DNA from: Ptiloglossa arizonensis
Lineage: Eukaryota; Arthropoda; Insecta; Hymenoptera; Colletidae
DNA: 64,000 nt
Direction of reading: 5' to 3'
Assembly: GCF_051014685.1 (NCBI RefSeq)
Contig: NC_135060.1
Span: forward strand, 124,001 to 188,000
Shown one piece after another: positions 50,601 through 62,432 of the stretch (positions are counted from its first letter, which is position 1; each line of letters opens with the position of its first letter). Made by a program: the position numbers and the translations under genes. Under the pieces are notes generated by a model. The model had not been told where the DNA came from. It made no database searches and saw nothing but the letters and a program-made list of their open reading frames with translations.

Positions 50601-52381
50601 CGAAAAATTAATCATTAAAAATTATCAGTCAGACAAGGTACATAAAAGTTAGCCACGATTGAAAACGCAGAATTAATTTGTTTTAATCGCGAAGTAAATT
50701 TTTGTTCAAATATCTGTGCTTTGAGGATTTGTACTATATATCAAGTGGTGTAGCTTCGTGTGCCGTTAGTAATACTTGAAACTCGAAACTAAAATAAGAA
50801 GTAGAGACTGAATTTGCAAAAGGATGGTCCGAATAAAAAACGAGGAATAAAATATAAACGCAGGTAGAAGAGGCTGAGAATTGAGTTTTATTGTCAGATC
50901 TTTTTCATAATTGTTACCGTTATACTCGATACAAGTTTACATTGATATTTAGTAGTTTTAACGACGAACACATTTATTATTTTATAGGGAATACGATTAT
51001 TAAGAGTGTTTAATTATTGTTCACTTTCCTTTTTATTCGTTACGGTGTATCTTCGTAAAATCAGCGAAAAGGTTTCTTTGTATTTTAATTGCGTGATTTT
51101 CGTAAATGTTTATGTAATCTTACATCGGAGTATTTGTATCGGCAAGAATCGGAGAACGTATCGAATTTGGATTATTTCGCAATAACGACCGACTCGTGTA
51201 GCTTGTATTGTACTGTTTACTTAATTAGAAGAAATCATTGAGTTCTCTTTCGGTCCGCGTGTGTTCCAATTACTCCGAAGAAACAAACTGAATTAGAAAA
51301 TAAATTTTTGTTAGAATCGCGACGTTATCTCTACGGAGATACGTCTAACAAGAATCGATACCAACTAATTCAACGAGGTTCTCGTATTTATCGTAAGCAC
51401 ATTTCGACACACAGAATATCGAATTAGCAAATGTCTTTCTAATCTTTGAAAATACATAGAAAAAGTCTTTCGTTTCGAAATATTTATACGACCTTGAAGA
51501 AAAGGTAACCGGGAATGATATTGTATTTGTTAATGTGACAAATAAGTGAGAAAATGTGAAAAATGTTCAGTCGCTATATAGGTTGTAAAACTTTCTCACA
51601 TTTAGAAGTGATTCTTGATTTTGGTATCGGTATAATAAAATAAATAGGTAAATATAACCGACAATTGTATTTAATTAATATTATAACTATCATTTTATTA
51701 TAATTTTATAATATTGTAAAAAATAATATTTGTTTACTTCGGCGCAAAAGTTAAAAATGCTTGTTAAATGATTCGAATAAAGTTTGAAATGTTTGAAAGA
51801 GCAAGGAATTCTGTGAAACAAGGATGTGACGCGGGGGTGCGAATGGAAAGAGGACAGTTATTGTTACGATACCTTTTTCAAACATCAAACTAAGGATATA
51901 GTAAGTCAATCATTTACTTACGTATTACATACAACGAATAGAAGAATAGATCAATGTATCGCTTGTATTATAAAAACTGAAAATCATCCTAATTTCAACA
52001 GGACTAACTTTTCTATGTTGTGCCTTAATCTATATTGAAAATTTACAATACTTTTCAATACTACAATTCCAAGCCCTAAATTCGTTTCTTTTTTGCACCT
52101 CGTACATTTGACGATCCTATTTTAACGCGGCCGTTTAACGGAATGGTTAATTTTATTAATTAATAAAATTCATGCGTAGAAATATTGATAATTCATTAAT
52201 AGATAAGCATACTGCCGAGGGAGTATTCGTACGTCCGTTATTTTGTAGGCAGATTAGATACTTTTGTAAATTAGGTTATTTCGAAAGGTGTCTACGATGT
52301 AATTACTATAAATTTATCAAGTGTGATTCGTATTTGTTAGATTGTTGCTCTTTGCTCGAAATAAATAAACATGTAAGAGTA
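47697..52381. other. AT-rich intergenic stretch
   Basis: AATAAA at 47712-47717 closes the Pin1 transcript. Beyond it I see no gene on either strand. Poly-T runs occur near 50206-50223 and 50543. A phrase around 50446-50490 (aattcttaattgtc...ctattaaac...ttgtgtgt) resembles one at 17650-17695, so both may be remnants of one dispersed repeat. Confidence 0.5.
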
Positions 52382-52580
52382 TGTGGCGGTGCTACCCACG
52401 CTTGCCACCAGAGGGAAACTGACCACCGATCGTTTCCCGCAAGTGTCCCGTACCTGCTCCTCTCGATATATATACGGTCCCTTACCGATCTCCGAGCGTC
52501 CCGGCGTATAAGGCAGAGCTTGTCAGGATGCCTCAATGGACTCGAGTAGTAGTCACTAGCAGCAGCTAGCTAGAGTTAGC
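52382..52580 (+). mobile_element. LTR-like block, copy 1
   Basis: It begins TGTGGCGGTGCTACCCACG and matches copy 2 (53581) closely for about 180 bases, including a TATA box (tatatatacgg near 52467) and ccggcgtataaggcag. Similarity fades after about 52620. About 0.9 kb downstream, an AATAAA (near 53490) and the PBS-like tgggcgcccacaatcagg at 53520 could mark the far end of a longer LTR, interrupted by other sequence. Confidence 0.5.
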
Positions 52581-53580
52581 AGCAGACCCAACGCCCGGGA
52601 TAAAAACAAAACAACCGCGCACGCCGCCTTCTCCCTTCCTTTTTTCCTTGCTTTCTTAGCATACGTAGCAGTAAGGTCAGCATATCTTTAAGGATATATT
52701 ATAAGCGGCTGGTGATCTCCTTGCGAAGTTCTTCGTTCGAAATATCAGCCATGGTCGTGCTTCTCGTTGCGCGTACTGCTGCCAACTCTTTTTTTTTTTT
52801 TGCAAGTACAAATCATTGATTATAAAAACTCATACATATATTGATCTTGTTGTTCGTTCGTGTATAATATGTAGTAGCGTTTTCCAAATTATAGTTCAAT
52901 CGTAGAAAAAAGGAACTTATAACCGGTGGCGCGTAAGATGCGTATTTTGCACACGTCGGTTAAAAACGAACACATATCTCGATCGTGTGTTGTTCTACAA
53001 CATACTTGCATCGCGTAGGACACGGTTTGGAAAACGCTGGTATGTACATAAATTAGCCTAGATTCGCTGTAATACGTTTAGCGACGAATTATTCTTTTAC
53101 GAAACGTAAGCTGGATTATCGGTGTTCTCGACACGATACAAGCGGGATCTGCACAAGAAACAATGTTTCGGACAGTTTGAAATCCGTTTGTGTGTGTTTT
53201 TTTCATTCACGTTTACGGTGAAAGTCCGTCGTAAGGGATCGGTAATAAAAAAAAAAGAAAAAAGAAAAGGTAAGATTTAAAATAACAGATACAAGAGCAG
53301 TATGTATTTCGCTTACTTGGATAAATACTAATGGCAGTTGGTAATGTGTTACATCTATCAATGTAAGTGTATAGCAAGATAAGATATTCGTAGAGAGAGA
53401 TACTTCGCGTATTTAGAATTATAATAGTTAATTATAATTTGTTCGTATGTACGCAGTTGTGTTTTTAAAAAAGGCTTTACACGTATACCAAATAAACACT
53501 GTTCATTAGAGTCGAAGAATTGGGCGCCCACAATCAGGACGAGGAACTTCAAATATCGTTGTCCACTGGCAAGGGGGTTA
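52581..53580. other. Sequence between the two LTR-like blocks
   Basis: No ORF of retroelement type (gag, protease, reverse transcriptase) could be seen. A poly-T run lies at about 52788-52801. At the right end come a PBS-like tgggcgcccac (53520-53530) and a purine tract ggcaaggggg just before copy 2. Confidence 0.4.
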
Positions 53581-53991
53581 TGTGGCGGCGCTACCCACGC
53601 TTGCCACCAGAGGGAAATTGACCACCGACCGTTTCCCGCAAGTGTCCCGTACCTGTTCCTCTCGGTATATATACGGTTCCTTACCGATCTACCACTCTTC
53701 CGGCGTATAAGGCAGGGTTCGCTAGGATACCTTGCTGGACAATTAGTAGTCCACTAGCGGGCCCGGGATGAAACGCAAAAACGCGCGAAGGTAAGCCTTC
53801 CCTTCCTTTTTCCTCGTTTTCCTTTCCCTTACCTCCACACCCCAATTTAAGCGCCCGAAAAGTACTTATTTAAAACCGAAGTACTTACAGCTTTCCTCTA
53901 CACCGGAAAGTATTACAGTTACGATTGTAATATTATTTTCATTTTGTGAACATTGAAGTAAAATGTAAAAAGTCGTTGAGTCGGCGCCACA
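53581..53991 (+). mobile_element. LTR-like block, copy 2 (about 411 bp)
   Basis: It starts TGTGGCGGCG and ends CGGCGCCACA, so TGTGGCG and CGCCACA form the short terminal inverted repeat expected of LTRs. It has a TATA box (tatatatacgg near 53666) and is preceded by a polypurine-like caaggggg. It is not flanked by an obvious target-site duplication. The terminal tcggcgccacaattcg may instead be a primer-binding site just outside a slightly shorter LTR. Confidence 0.5.
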
Positions 53992-56236
53992 ATTCGTTCA
54001 CGTGAAGTGAGAAATGAATAAAGGTTGAACGGATCGAATAGTTAATATGTTCGGTTCCTCGCTCGCAAAGGAAAAATTACTTCCAAAAGTCTTTAATCGA
54101 AGTCGGTTCAGAAATGATTTTTGGAACTGATCGAACTCAAAGGAGCCGGTAAAAGAAAATAGTGTACGAGTTACAACACCGAGATTGAGATTGAATTTGA
54201 ATTCTGTAAAAGTGGTATTTTATCGAACCGAATCTTCGATTCTTTCGGTCGTAGTTTACACGGTTCGATCATTTTAAATAATAATATTTTAAATTGTTAG
54301 ATTACACCAGTGATATTTCGTATAAGAAAACTGTCGATTTGTTCGAATATTTCAAGTAGCCCGAAATAATTTTACCTATTCGAATACTTTGAATAACTCG
54401 AAGTAATTTACCAGTTCGTATAATTTGAATATCTTCAAATAATCGATCCTGTTGGAATAATCGAGCTATTACGTCTTGGTCGCATGTTGCTGGACCGGTA
54501 CCGGATATATCCGGAATTATTTCCAGTACGACCGTAAGTGGTCCCTCTGACTTCTCAATTGTCCTGTTGTATCAACTGTCGCTGCCGACACATTTTTAAA
54601 AACTTTGCGTCGATGCGTATCCGATCTTCGGGACGCTAAGAATTTGGCGTTATTTTGCGGTGCGGATCGCTTCTCTCAATTGATGGCAATAATTCCTAGA
54701 TCGGTATTATTTCGTACCGTTGTACCGTACATTAACGTAACAGTTGTGAACGCGCAACTGATTGTTCACGAACCGTGAAGATAATATTTTTATCTCTTTA
54801 ACCTGCCTGGATAAAGGGAATTTTCTTTTCTTTATTTTCCAATATCATCGACGATATCGTCGAACACTTTTGTCGGTAGTTGGTGAAAAAGGTACGATAC
54901 ACCGCGTCTGCGTTCGGTTGCATTACGCTCGTACCTTACGATTACGTATTGTCAAGGTGAGACCTTGTTCGTTCGTGTCACTGCACGAGTCTTGTTTACT
55001 CTGCTTACTTATGTTGATAAAACTTGTTACGCGAGACGGAAAGCATAGCTCTTATTTCGCAAGAGCCTAACAAACTGTACACGTCTTTTTATCGTTATTA
55101 TTTTTGATCGAACCTTGTTTCACATATATTTGTATCTCGACTTATGTAATCGTGCGAAAACCGTGCGGATAATTTATATACATAGATATGGTAACGATTA
55201 CGAATAAATTGATATAAATTACATCGATACGACGGAACATTGATATTTATAAAAAATCGAAATAATAAAAGGTCATACTCGTAATAAATATCAGCTTTGT
55301 ATTATATACAATGATATATTCGTGTGTAGCATAAATTGTATTATATTTAAGAGGTCGATAATCAATGACTTACGACGACAACGTGAACTTTCTACATTGT
55401 GGATTTTTAAAAAATTGATAAAAGACGAACTGCTCCGAAAAACGAACCGTCGTAATGGGAGAAGTTTCTCAACCTGTCTATCGATGTTGAATACGACGAC
55501 AGAAAATAGAGGTGCTCCTTAAAGTTTCTATTCGACGTTCACCCACGGTCTCACGTTCCCTGGATAAGTTCACGTAACATCGTCGAAAACAACTCGCGAA
55601 TAATTACCGTCGTAGTTCTCGACTAGCAAACACCATGGCAACGCGTGCAGAGCAGAGGGCTTGATCTCACGCGTTACACGTTTAAGTGTAGTTTTTAGCG
55701 CCGTCTACCAATGTTTCGGATACTAATATGTCTAAACGATGTACGGGTTGCGCGCGCGCGCGTGCTCGATATATCAGAGAAGGTGACTTAGGGAAATTTT
55801 ATTTAAAAAATTTTACAAAATTTTATTTTTGAAATTGAACGAGAAATAGATCGTTCGAAAAGGTGTAACTCTTTTAAATCGCGTCCACCTGTTCCTTGAT
55901 TTACCTTTCGAAAAATATAATTATAATAAAAAATTGCAACTACCGTCGCGCTTCATCGACGCTTCATCGACGTTAAAATATTCGTAGCGGTGGTTACCGA
56001 TGGTACGTTCTACGTACGCGGTTGCGATATTTAATAGCGTCGAGCGACGTCCACTATCGGCAACGTTTTAAAGAGTAAACGCGAGCTCGTACCCTCCAGT
56101 GCGGAGAAGAATTTTTCAACGTGTAACGATCGAATGGACCTACGATCACATCGGATAATCACTTTCGTGCCGGAGGTGGGGAATCGTAGCAGTCGAAGAG
56201 CGCGGGGTAAGCGACGCGTGCGCTGAAACGCTTCTC
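53992..56236. other. Noncoding stretch upstream of the 56.2 kb promoter
   Basis: No gene recognised. There is a short alternating GC run at about 55749-55760 (gcgcgcgcgcgtg). CpG density rises from about 55.5 kb toward the promoter. Confidence 0.45.
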
Positions 56237-56244
56237 TATATAAA
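56237..56244 (+). promoter_or_regulatory. TATA box of a candidate promoter
   Basis: TATATAAATA in a CpG-rich context, with an initiator-like ccagta about 38 bases downstream (A at 56275) and a strong splice donor 190 bases downstream. Spacing from TATA to the initiator is slightly longer than the usual 30 or so, so the true start may lie a few bases earlier. Confidence 0.5.
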
Positions 56245-56274
56245 TATCGCAGCCGCGGTCCTACGGTAGTAACC

Positions 56275-56431
56275 AGTAGTAACACGGGCCGTGCTATCAG
56301 CGGCTCGTTGCCTTCGTGAGCAGTGCCTTTTAACTCTTTGCAACAAAACGCGACCACGCTACAACCATCGATCAAACGATCATCTAGACACGAGCACACC
56401 GCACGTTCGCTGGACTTCGACTAAAATAGCG
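56275..56431 (+). other. Candidate non-coding first exon (5' UTR) of a gene continuing beyond the window
   Basis: Between the TATA box and a consensus donor (atagcg|gtgagtac, exon end 56431) lie about 157 bases without a single ATG. A TATA box, initiator, ATG-free leader and strong donor in this order are what a spliced 5' UTR exon looks like. No coding exon of the same gene could be found from here to 64000, so it would have to lie to the right after a long intron. It could also be a non-coding RNA. Confidence 0.45.
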
Positions 56432-57439
56432 GTGAGTACGAACACTGTTTTTATTCGGTGCATTGTTGCTCGATCGATCTCCGATCGAATCGATTCCCCG
56501 ATCGACTCGTTCGCAAAGCGAACAAAAGAAAAACTCCCCAAATTCGATTCCCTGCTAAATCGAACATAAAGATATTTTAATCGACAGACGCGATCCGTTT
56601 TAAGAATTGAGTCGCGAGATTCGATTAAACGCAATTCGAATTTCTGTGCACGTCGAGATAAAAGGTAATCCGGTACTCGCGATTCGCGAGTTTGCGACGA
56701 ATTTTTAAATTCACGAACACTCGTTTCGATTCGTTTCTTTGTTACGAGACCGCTCTCGAGTACGTCCGCAACGATAACGTTTCAATGAACAACAATCTGG
56801 CGAATGAAATGGTACTGATGAAATTATGATCGAAATATTTACAGGAATTGGCAGTGGGGAGTGTTTGGTTCGCGATTCGGTTTTTGTAAAAAAACGAATC
56901 GATTGTAAAATAATAATTTGTCTTGTTTCCTTTTTCGGTAAGTTTCCTTTTCTCTTTTGTACTCGCGCGGTGGAAAGAACAAAAGAACAAAGGATTTTCA
57001 AAATGTAGTTGTACGATATCGTGAAAATATGCAAACGCGGAAGTTTCTCAAACGGTCGAAGGTTTTTCCCAGTTACCAGTTATTTTAATCGGTGTATAAT
57101 TGATAACGCGAACGATCGATGCACGCGTGAAAAAATTGAACCGCTCTTCTTTGCCTCGGTGAAAAATCGAGCAAAATATCGTTTGCGTTCTCCCGTTCTT
57201 TTTTGTCGTTTGACCGAACATCCGAACTGCAACCGATGGTAATTACTAATTTAAACGGTACGTTAATGATATAATGGCCGGACTATTATCTTTTGTTACG
57301 CCGATCCTCGACGATGCGTTTTAAGCGATAGCGATTCTCTACGAATTTTTGTCTGTTTTGTAACATTTAAAATGCAAACGAGCGATACTATAGCGTAAAT
57401 TGGTGCGATAAAACGGAGAGATCGCTTAATAATTGTATC
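56432..57439. other. Noncoding stretch (probable intron)
   Basis: CpG-rich, with no coding exon recognised. If the preceding exon is real, this is its first intron. Confidence 0.4.
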
Positions 57440-57974
57440 CAGTGGCGGATCTAGAAACTCCCTGTAGTTCCCAGGCATTAAAAACGAGAAAACAAATTCT
57501 CAGGAACTCGTCCACCGAACCCTCTCCCTTTTTCAAACGTATCGAAATCGCTATGAAAACGATTAATAATCTTTACGACACGTTCTCGATGGTTTTGCGA
57601 CATTTTCGTATTTTTATTATTGAAAATTAGATTCATTCTACACCGTTCATAGCACGGTACGAACGGAGCACTTGCGATCTCGAAAGGCGACATTTAAATT
57701 CATTCTTCGAAGAAACGCGTACATCGTTACACGATATTTCGATACACGATACTTTACAGGTTATTTTGTTACTCGTGTGTACGATATTTGGCGATAAATG
57801 ACGATAATCGATGATCGAACGAACGTACCTCGTTAATAAATAAATACTCGTTACGAAGTAATGCGAGGAGAAATTTTGAAAAGACGTACTTGTACGAGAA
57901 AAAATGTTTAGAAAGGTGACCACTTTGTACCTTTGCGTTAGTCCCAGGCTCCGTAAAATGTAGATCCGCTCTTG
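57440..57974. mobile_element. hAT-like MITE, 535 bp
   Basis: The left end CAGTGGCGGATCTAGA and the reverse complement of the right end, CAAGAGCGGATCTACA, match at 13 of 16 positions. The flanking octamers attgtatc and attttata agree at 6 of 8, as expected for a worn 8-bp hAT target duplication. There is no transposase ORF inside. CAGTGGCGGATC-type termini are familiar from hAT elements in invertebrates. Confidence 0.65.
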
Positions 57975-58795
57975 ATTTTATACGCTAAAGAAGTAAATCG
58001 TTGAACGCTCGTCGCTCGTTCTGTTTATATATATATATATCACCGATATACTCGGTGAAATTAGTCGGAGCAAATAATATGCTTCGAGTTTCGATTTGTT
58101 ACGGAAACGATTACCTGCTCGCAAGTCGAACAAAGAACGAACAGCACAATCTTGCACTTTGTTCGAAATAGAAGAACTTCGTGACTTCCAGCGCTCGGAT
58201 TGTATATTGTATCGCATGCATGAATATTTCATCGCGCCTGTGGATAAAGCTGAATCACTTCAAGATTGTACATTTCAATTTGAAATAATGCTTTCGTATA
58301 CTCGAACGTTTAAGCTCGAACGGAATTGCACGGCAATCAATTGGAATATCCGTTCCTCGTTTCTCTTCCTTTCGACGTGAATTTTTATTTTTATCGGTTG
58401 TATTCGACGATCGTTTCCCTCTTGACCGACACAGTTCGTTTTTATCGACTTTTCTATCAACACCGAACAAATTAACGTGGACTGACCTATATCTGAATAG
58501 AAAACGTCGGACGCAGCTCGAGGCTGCCGAAAAATTACAGAACAATTATTTTGTGTTTCGCGGATAAATAAAATTCGTTGGAAACACGGCACGTAACGCG
58601 GCAAGAAAAACTAACCAACCTCCGGCGACACTGACCTACATAGTTAAAATAGAAGATGTCGGATTGTCTGAAATTTTCATACGTCGAACGGTGTGATCAA
58701 TTAGACGGTGTTTTTAGAAACGTGGCATACTATATGCATTGTAAAATCGAAGGCACGTGGATAAGCGAGCAGCCCTTAACCCTAAACGAACAATC
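57975..58795. other. Noncoding stretch
   Basis: A short AT run at about 58026-58040. No gene recognised; small ORFs on both strands have no family features. Confidence 0.45.
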
Positions 58796-59024
58796 TCAAC
58801 ACCGGAACTACCAAAGGGGTCAATTTCACTTGTTCGAAACTTCTTTTTAAAATTAATCGATCATCGGCTCTGTCTTTGCCTACAACATTCATGGACAATT
58901 ATCAAAATAAACGACTGATTGTACTCGTAAATAAATTTCTCCTCTCCCTGTCCAATTTGGAAGATTCGTACGCGATCCGATACAAATAGCGTAATACCTT
59001 CACCGTGGGTAGTTCTAGCGTTAA
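58796..59024. mobile_element. piggyBac-like MITE, copy 2
   Basis: Left end TCAACACCGGAACTACC and right end GTAGTTCTAGCGTTAA correspond to copy 1 at 11269-11435. The left TTAA has mutated to TCAA, the right is intact. The shared interior includes caatttcac near the left end, and cgatacaaatag followed by ttcaccg near the right end. It is 62 bases longer than copy 1, with extra sequence in the middle. Confidence 0.65.
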
Positions 59025-61372
59025 GAGAGATTATTCTAGAATTCTAGTTATCGAGAATTGTATTTATACGAAAAATAGGAGATGCTGCAACGATGCTTTT
59101 ACGTAATCGGTCGAGTCGAAATAAACGCGATATTTTCACGCGTTACTCCGATATTGCAACTAATAGCGTTCAAAGAGCCGCGCGAAACTATAGCGAGAAT
59201 ACCGCGTTCGTTTGGAATTGCCGCGTGAAATTTTCCCTCTTTCGATCTTATCGAATTCACGATTACTCTTTTTTCAAGGTATTCGCGTTCAAAGGTTGAA
59301 AACGTGCGTAAAAGTCCATCGGAGATAGTATTGGTGTACGATTAAGAATCTATGAATCCAAGGAACAGAGAAATTGTAGAGAAACGTTAACGGAAAACTG
59401 ATAATTAATTAAAGAAAGGAGATAAACTTACCAAACGGATAGGCGAGCGAAAAGTTACGGAACGAATAAACAGAAGTGGATTCCGTTTATTCGGAATGTA
59501 AACTGAAGGCAACAACCGCGATTTGAATAAACTATGCGTATTTATGTGTACAATTAGGATTATATTGCTTCGGAAATAAAGATTGTTGTGACCGATTGTG
59601 AATTCGAAATAAAAATAGTTCGTTGTACCGTTTTTTCAGAAATTTTTAAAACACAAGTAATGGTAAAAATGATTTTTTAATTTCACCGTCGGTCCTTTTA
59701 TCGATGCCATTTGCCGTCAAAGGCCGCGCACATTTTTTTTGGAAAATCTTACTCGTACCTTTGATCATTTTCAAACTAACGAAAGGGAAGTGAAACTTTG
59801 GAGAGTATTTTGAACCCGTTGAACTTAAGTTATCACCGTAAAATAATCTCTATAAATCTGTAATGTTTCATAGAAAAAGAGTATGAAATATAGTGGTAAG
59901 TTTTATCGAATTGGACTCGTTTACGGCTATTTCTATTAAATTGTAATCGTAGGATTATTATTCTCCAATAAGTTATCGTACTCCGGTCTCGGACGTTTAG
60001 CTCGCGCTCGAATCGTCGTAGAGGCAGCAACTGAATTTTACTTCGAACCGTGTAACGTGTTGGTACGCAATACTATATCGAGGATCTCACGACTAGAGTA
60101 GAAACTGAATCGTATCGCGTACAATCGTTGAACCATTGGTCGTCTCTTTTTATTACGGATGGATACGAATCCCTAATTATTTTTAACGATCGATCCACGC
60201 GATAACGTTGCCTTTGGAAACATTCTTGAAAATCCGTCGATGATGTTGTTGAAACGTTCCGCTTGGTTACCGGTGTTTTGTCGTGTATTAAATTTCACAG
60301 AGAGCATACTCGATACCTGCGATCTGTTTATTTGTCGTAATGCAGGCCCATGACATTGATAGCAAAGTACAACCAAGTACTTCCGTAAACAGCTACGTTC
60401 GACCGCCCCGATAACTGTTTATCGTTCCTTAACTACGTTCGGATCAGTTTAGACGATTAACCGTGACAGGATCAAGAATGAATACCTACTTGTCGACGGT
60501 CAAGGAACGATTTTAAAATAACTGACCGAACATGTTGATCGATGACGAGTTAACCGTAGACGCGAAGGGTTTAAAAAGAGTTTCGCGCATGCCCCGTGGC
60601 CGTTGAACCGTATCTTCGATTATATTTCATTTAAACAATGTACACTCGACTATTTCGCAGACCGTCGTTACATACACGCAGATACCAGCAAATTGCGTAT
60701 GTAAAAATTGTTTGTCTCGATCAGGGAAATCTGATAGCGAATAACGACCGTCTCATCGTGTGTCCTAGTTGAAAGAATCAAACGAGCTAAATAATACACG
60801 TACCCGAACAATTTATTTCGACGTATTGTCACGATTGTTGATGACAAATTAACCATTGCTTTTAACGTAGGATAGCGATCCGTGTACGTACGTACGTGGT
60901 TACGCAACAATACTGGACAGAACTTTGTTCGAATAAAAATTCTCTACAGTGATTTATTTATTCCCAACGTATGATTATTTAACTGTTCGAGTAAGTCTTT
61001 GCTCGTTTATTTTATCGAGTATCTTTTTGAGAGAAAATTTTATAAAAAAGAATTTTCCTTATGCAAGGTTTGTTCTTTTTGTTTGCGTAAAATAAGAATC
61101 TGTAAATAAAAATATAAGTTTCCATTTGGGAAAACAGCGTAGCTATTCAAATAACTTTGAAAGCGTTCAACTTTTACTTATTTATAAAAAATAAATAAAA
61201 TAGTTATATCTTTCCCTTGAAATCGAGAAACTTTTCTATTTTGTTCGTTTCTCCCCGGTCGCGATATTATAATAAACTGTTGTTTTATACCGAAGGGAGA
61301 CTAAAACTGTAAGGTGGAAACTTTTACAAATATCTGTAAATAACGCTTGTTTACGAGTACCGTTATCTCGTT

Positions 61373-61375
<3 letters not shown>

Positions 61376-61429
<54 letters not shown>
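61376..61429 (+). repeat. (AT)n microsatellite
   Basis: About 27 uninterrupted AT dinucleotides, read directly. Confidence 0.97.
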
Positions 61430-61432
<3 letters not shown>

Positions 61433-62396
61433 TAGTAGAAAAGTTAAAATGATTCTGGAGTCCCTGCGGATACAGTTCGGAAAGAATTGAATCCTTCTAT
61501 CGTATTTCTTCTCCCAAAATTAAGCATCGTTTGTACAGACAAATTGAATCTTCGATTCGATTGAAAACTAATATTCATCGATAACGGAAAAATGCGACAC
61601 GAGTGTCGACGAGTATCGACGCTATTTTACATTTGCGTCGCGTGCGTTGTAGATAATGTTTATAAAAGTGTAAAAAGTCAAGCGTATATACAACTCTTGA
61701 AACAAAGTGTAACGTCTCGATGATCTTTCGTTCGATAATTAATGATAAATAAAAGGTATTCTACCGCGTTACGTCGACGATAACACGATAAACGCGTGCA
61801 AGTGATATTTGCTAATACGATCGTTAGGAAATATTGCCGTTTTTACGTTAGAGGAGTTTCTTGCAAGGTCGGTAGGAAAGTTTTTCGCTACGTTATTTTT
61901 ACAAGGTATTGCAGCTCGAGATTGCGTTCAGTAGTAGGCGCATGCCACCAATGGATGTCACAGAAACCACGAGTACGTAGTTGGAAAGAGATCGCTACGT
62001 CATGTGGGTCATCGGTTTCCCACGGCATGATAATTACGTCGGGCGTATTAATTATGTAGCACTTAACGATATTATGAATTATTTCGCGCAAACGTTTCCT
62101 TCAATAATGATGGGGAAACCGTGGTCCGAACGATAAGTTCGTAGCGGGTCGAGGGTGATCCACGGCGCACCACCGTTCTTCGACGTGAGAAATTCACATT
62201 ACGAGCAAGTGAATTCGCTCTACGAGCGAAATCGGTTTCGTTGACTACTCGCCCGAGTCGATTTACATTTTCGTACTTTAAAGGAACGTTTGCTCGTCGA
62301 GGGAGTACCGGACGAAACGATGATCGACAACACGCTCGATTATTGTTCACGCGGTGAACCGCTTCCTTTGGACGCGATTAAACGTTTAAAACTGGA

Positions 62397-62432
62397 ATCG
62401 GTTTAATCGGTTTAATCGGTTTAATCGGTTCG
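62397..62432 (+). repeat. (ATCGGTTTA)n 9-bp tandem repeat
   Basis: Four copies of atcggttta, the last diverged to atcggttcg. On the minus strand it reads as an IKP repeat inside an open frame that I do not consider coding. Confidence 0.9.
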
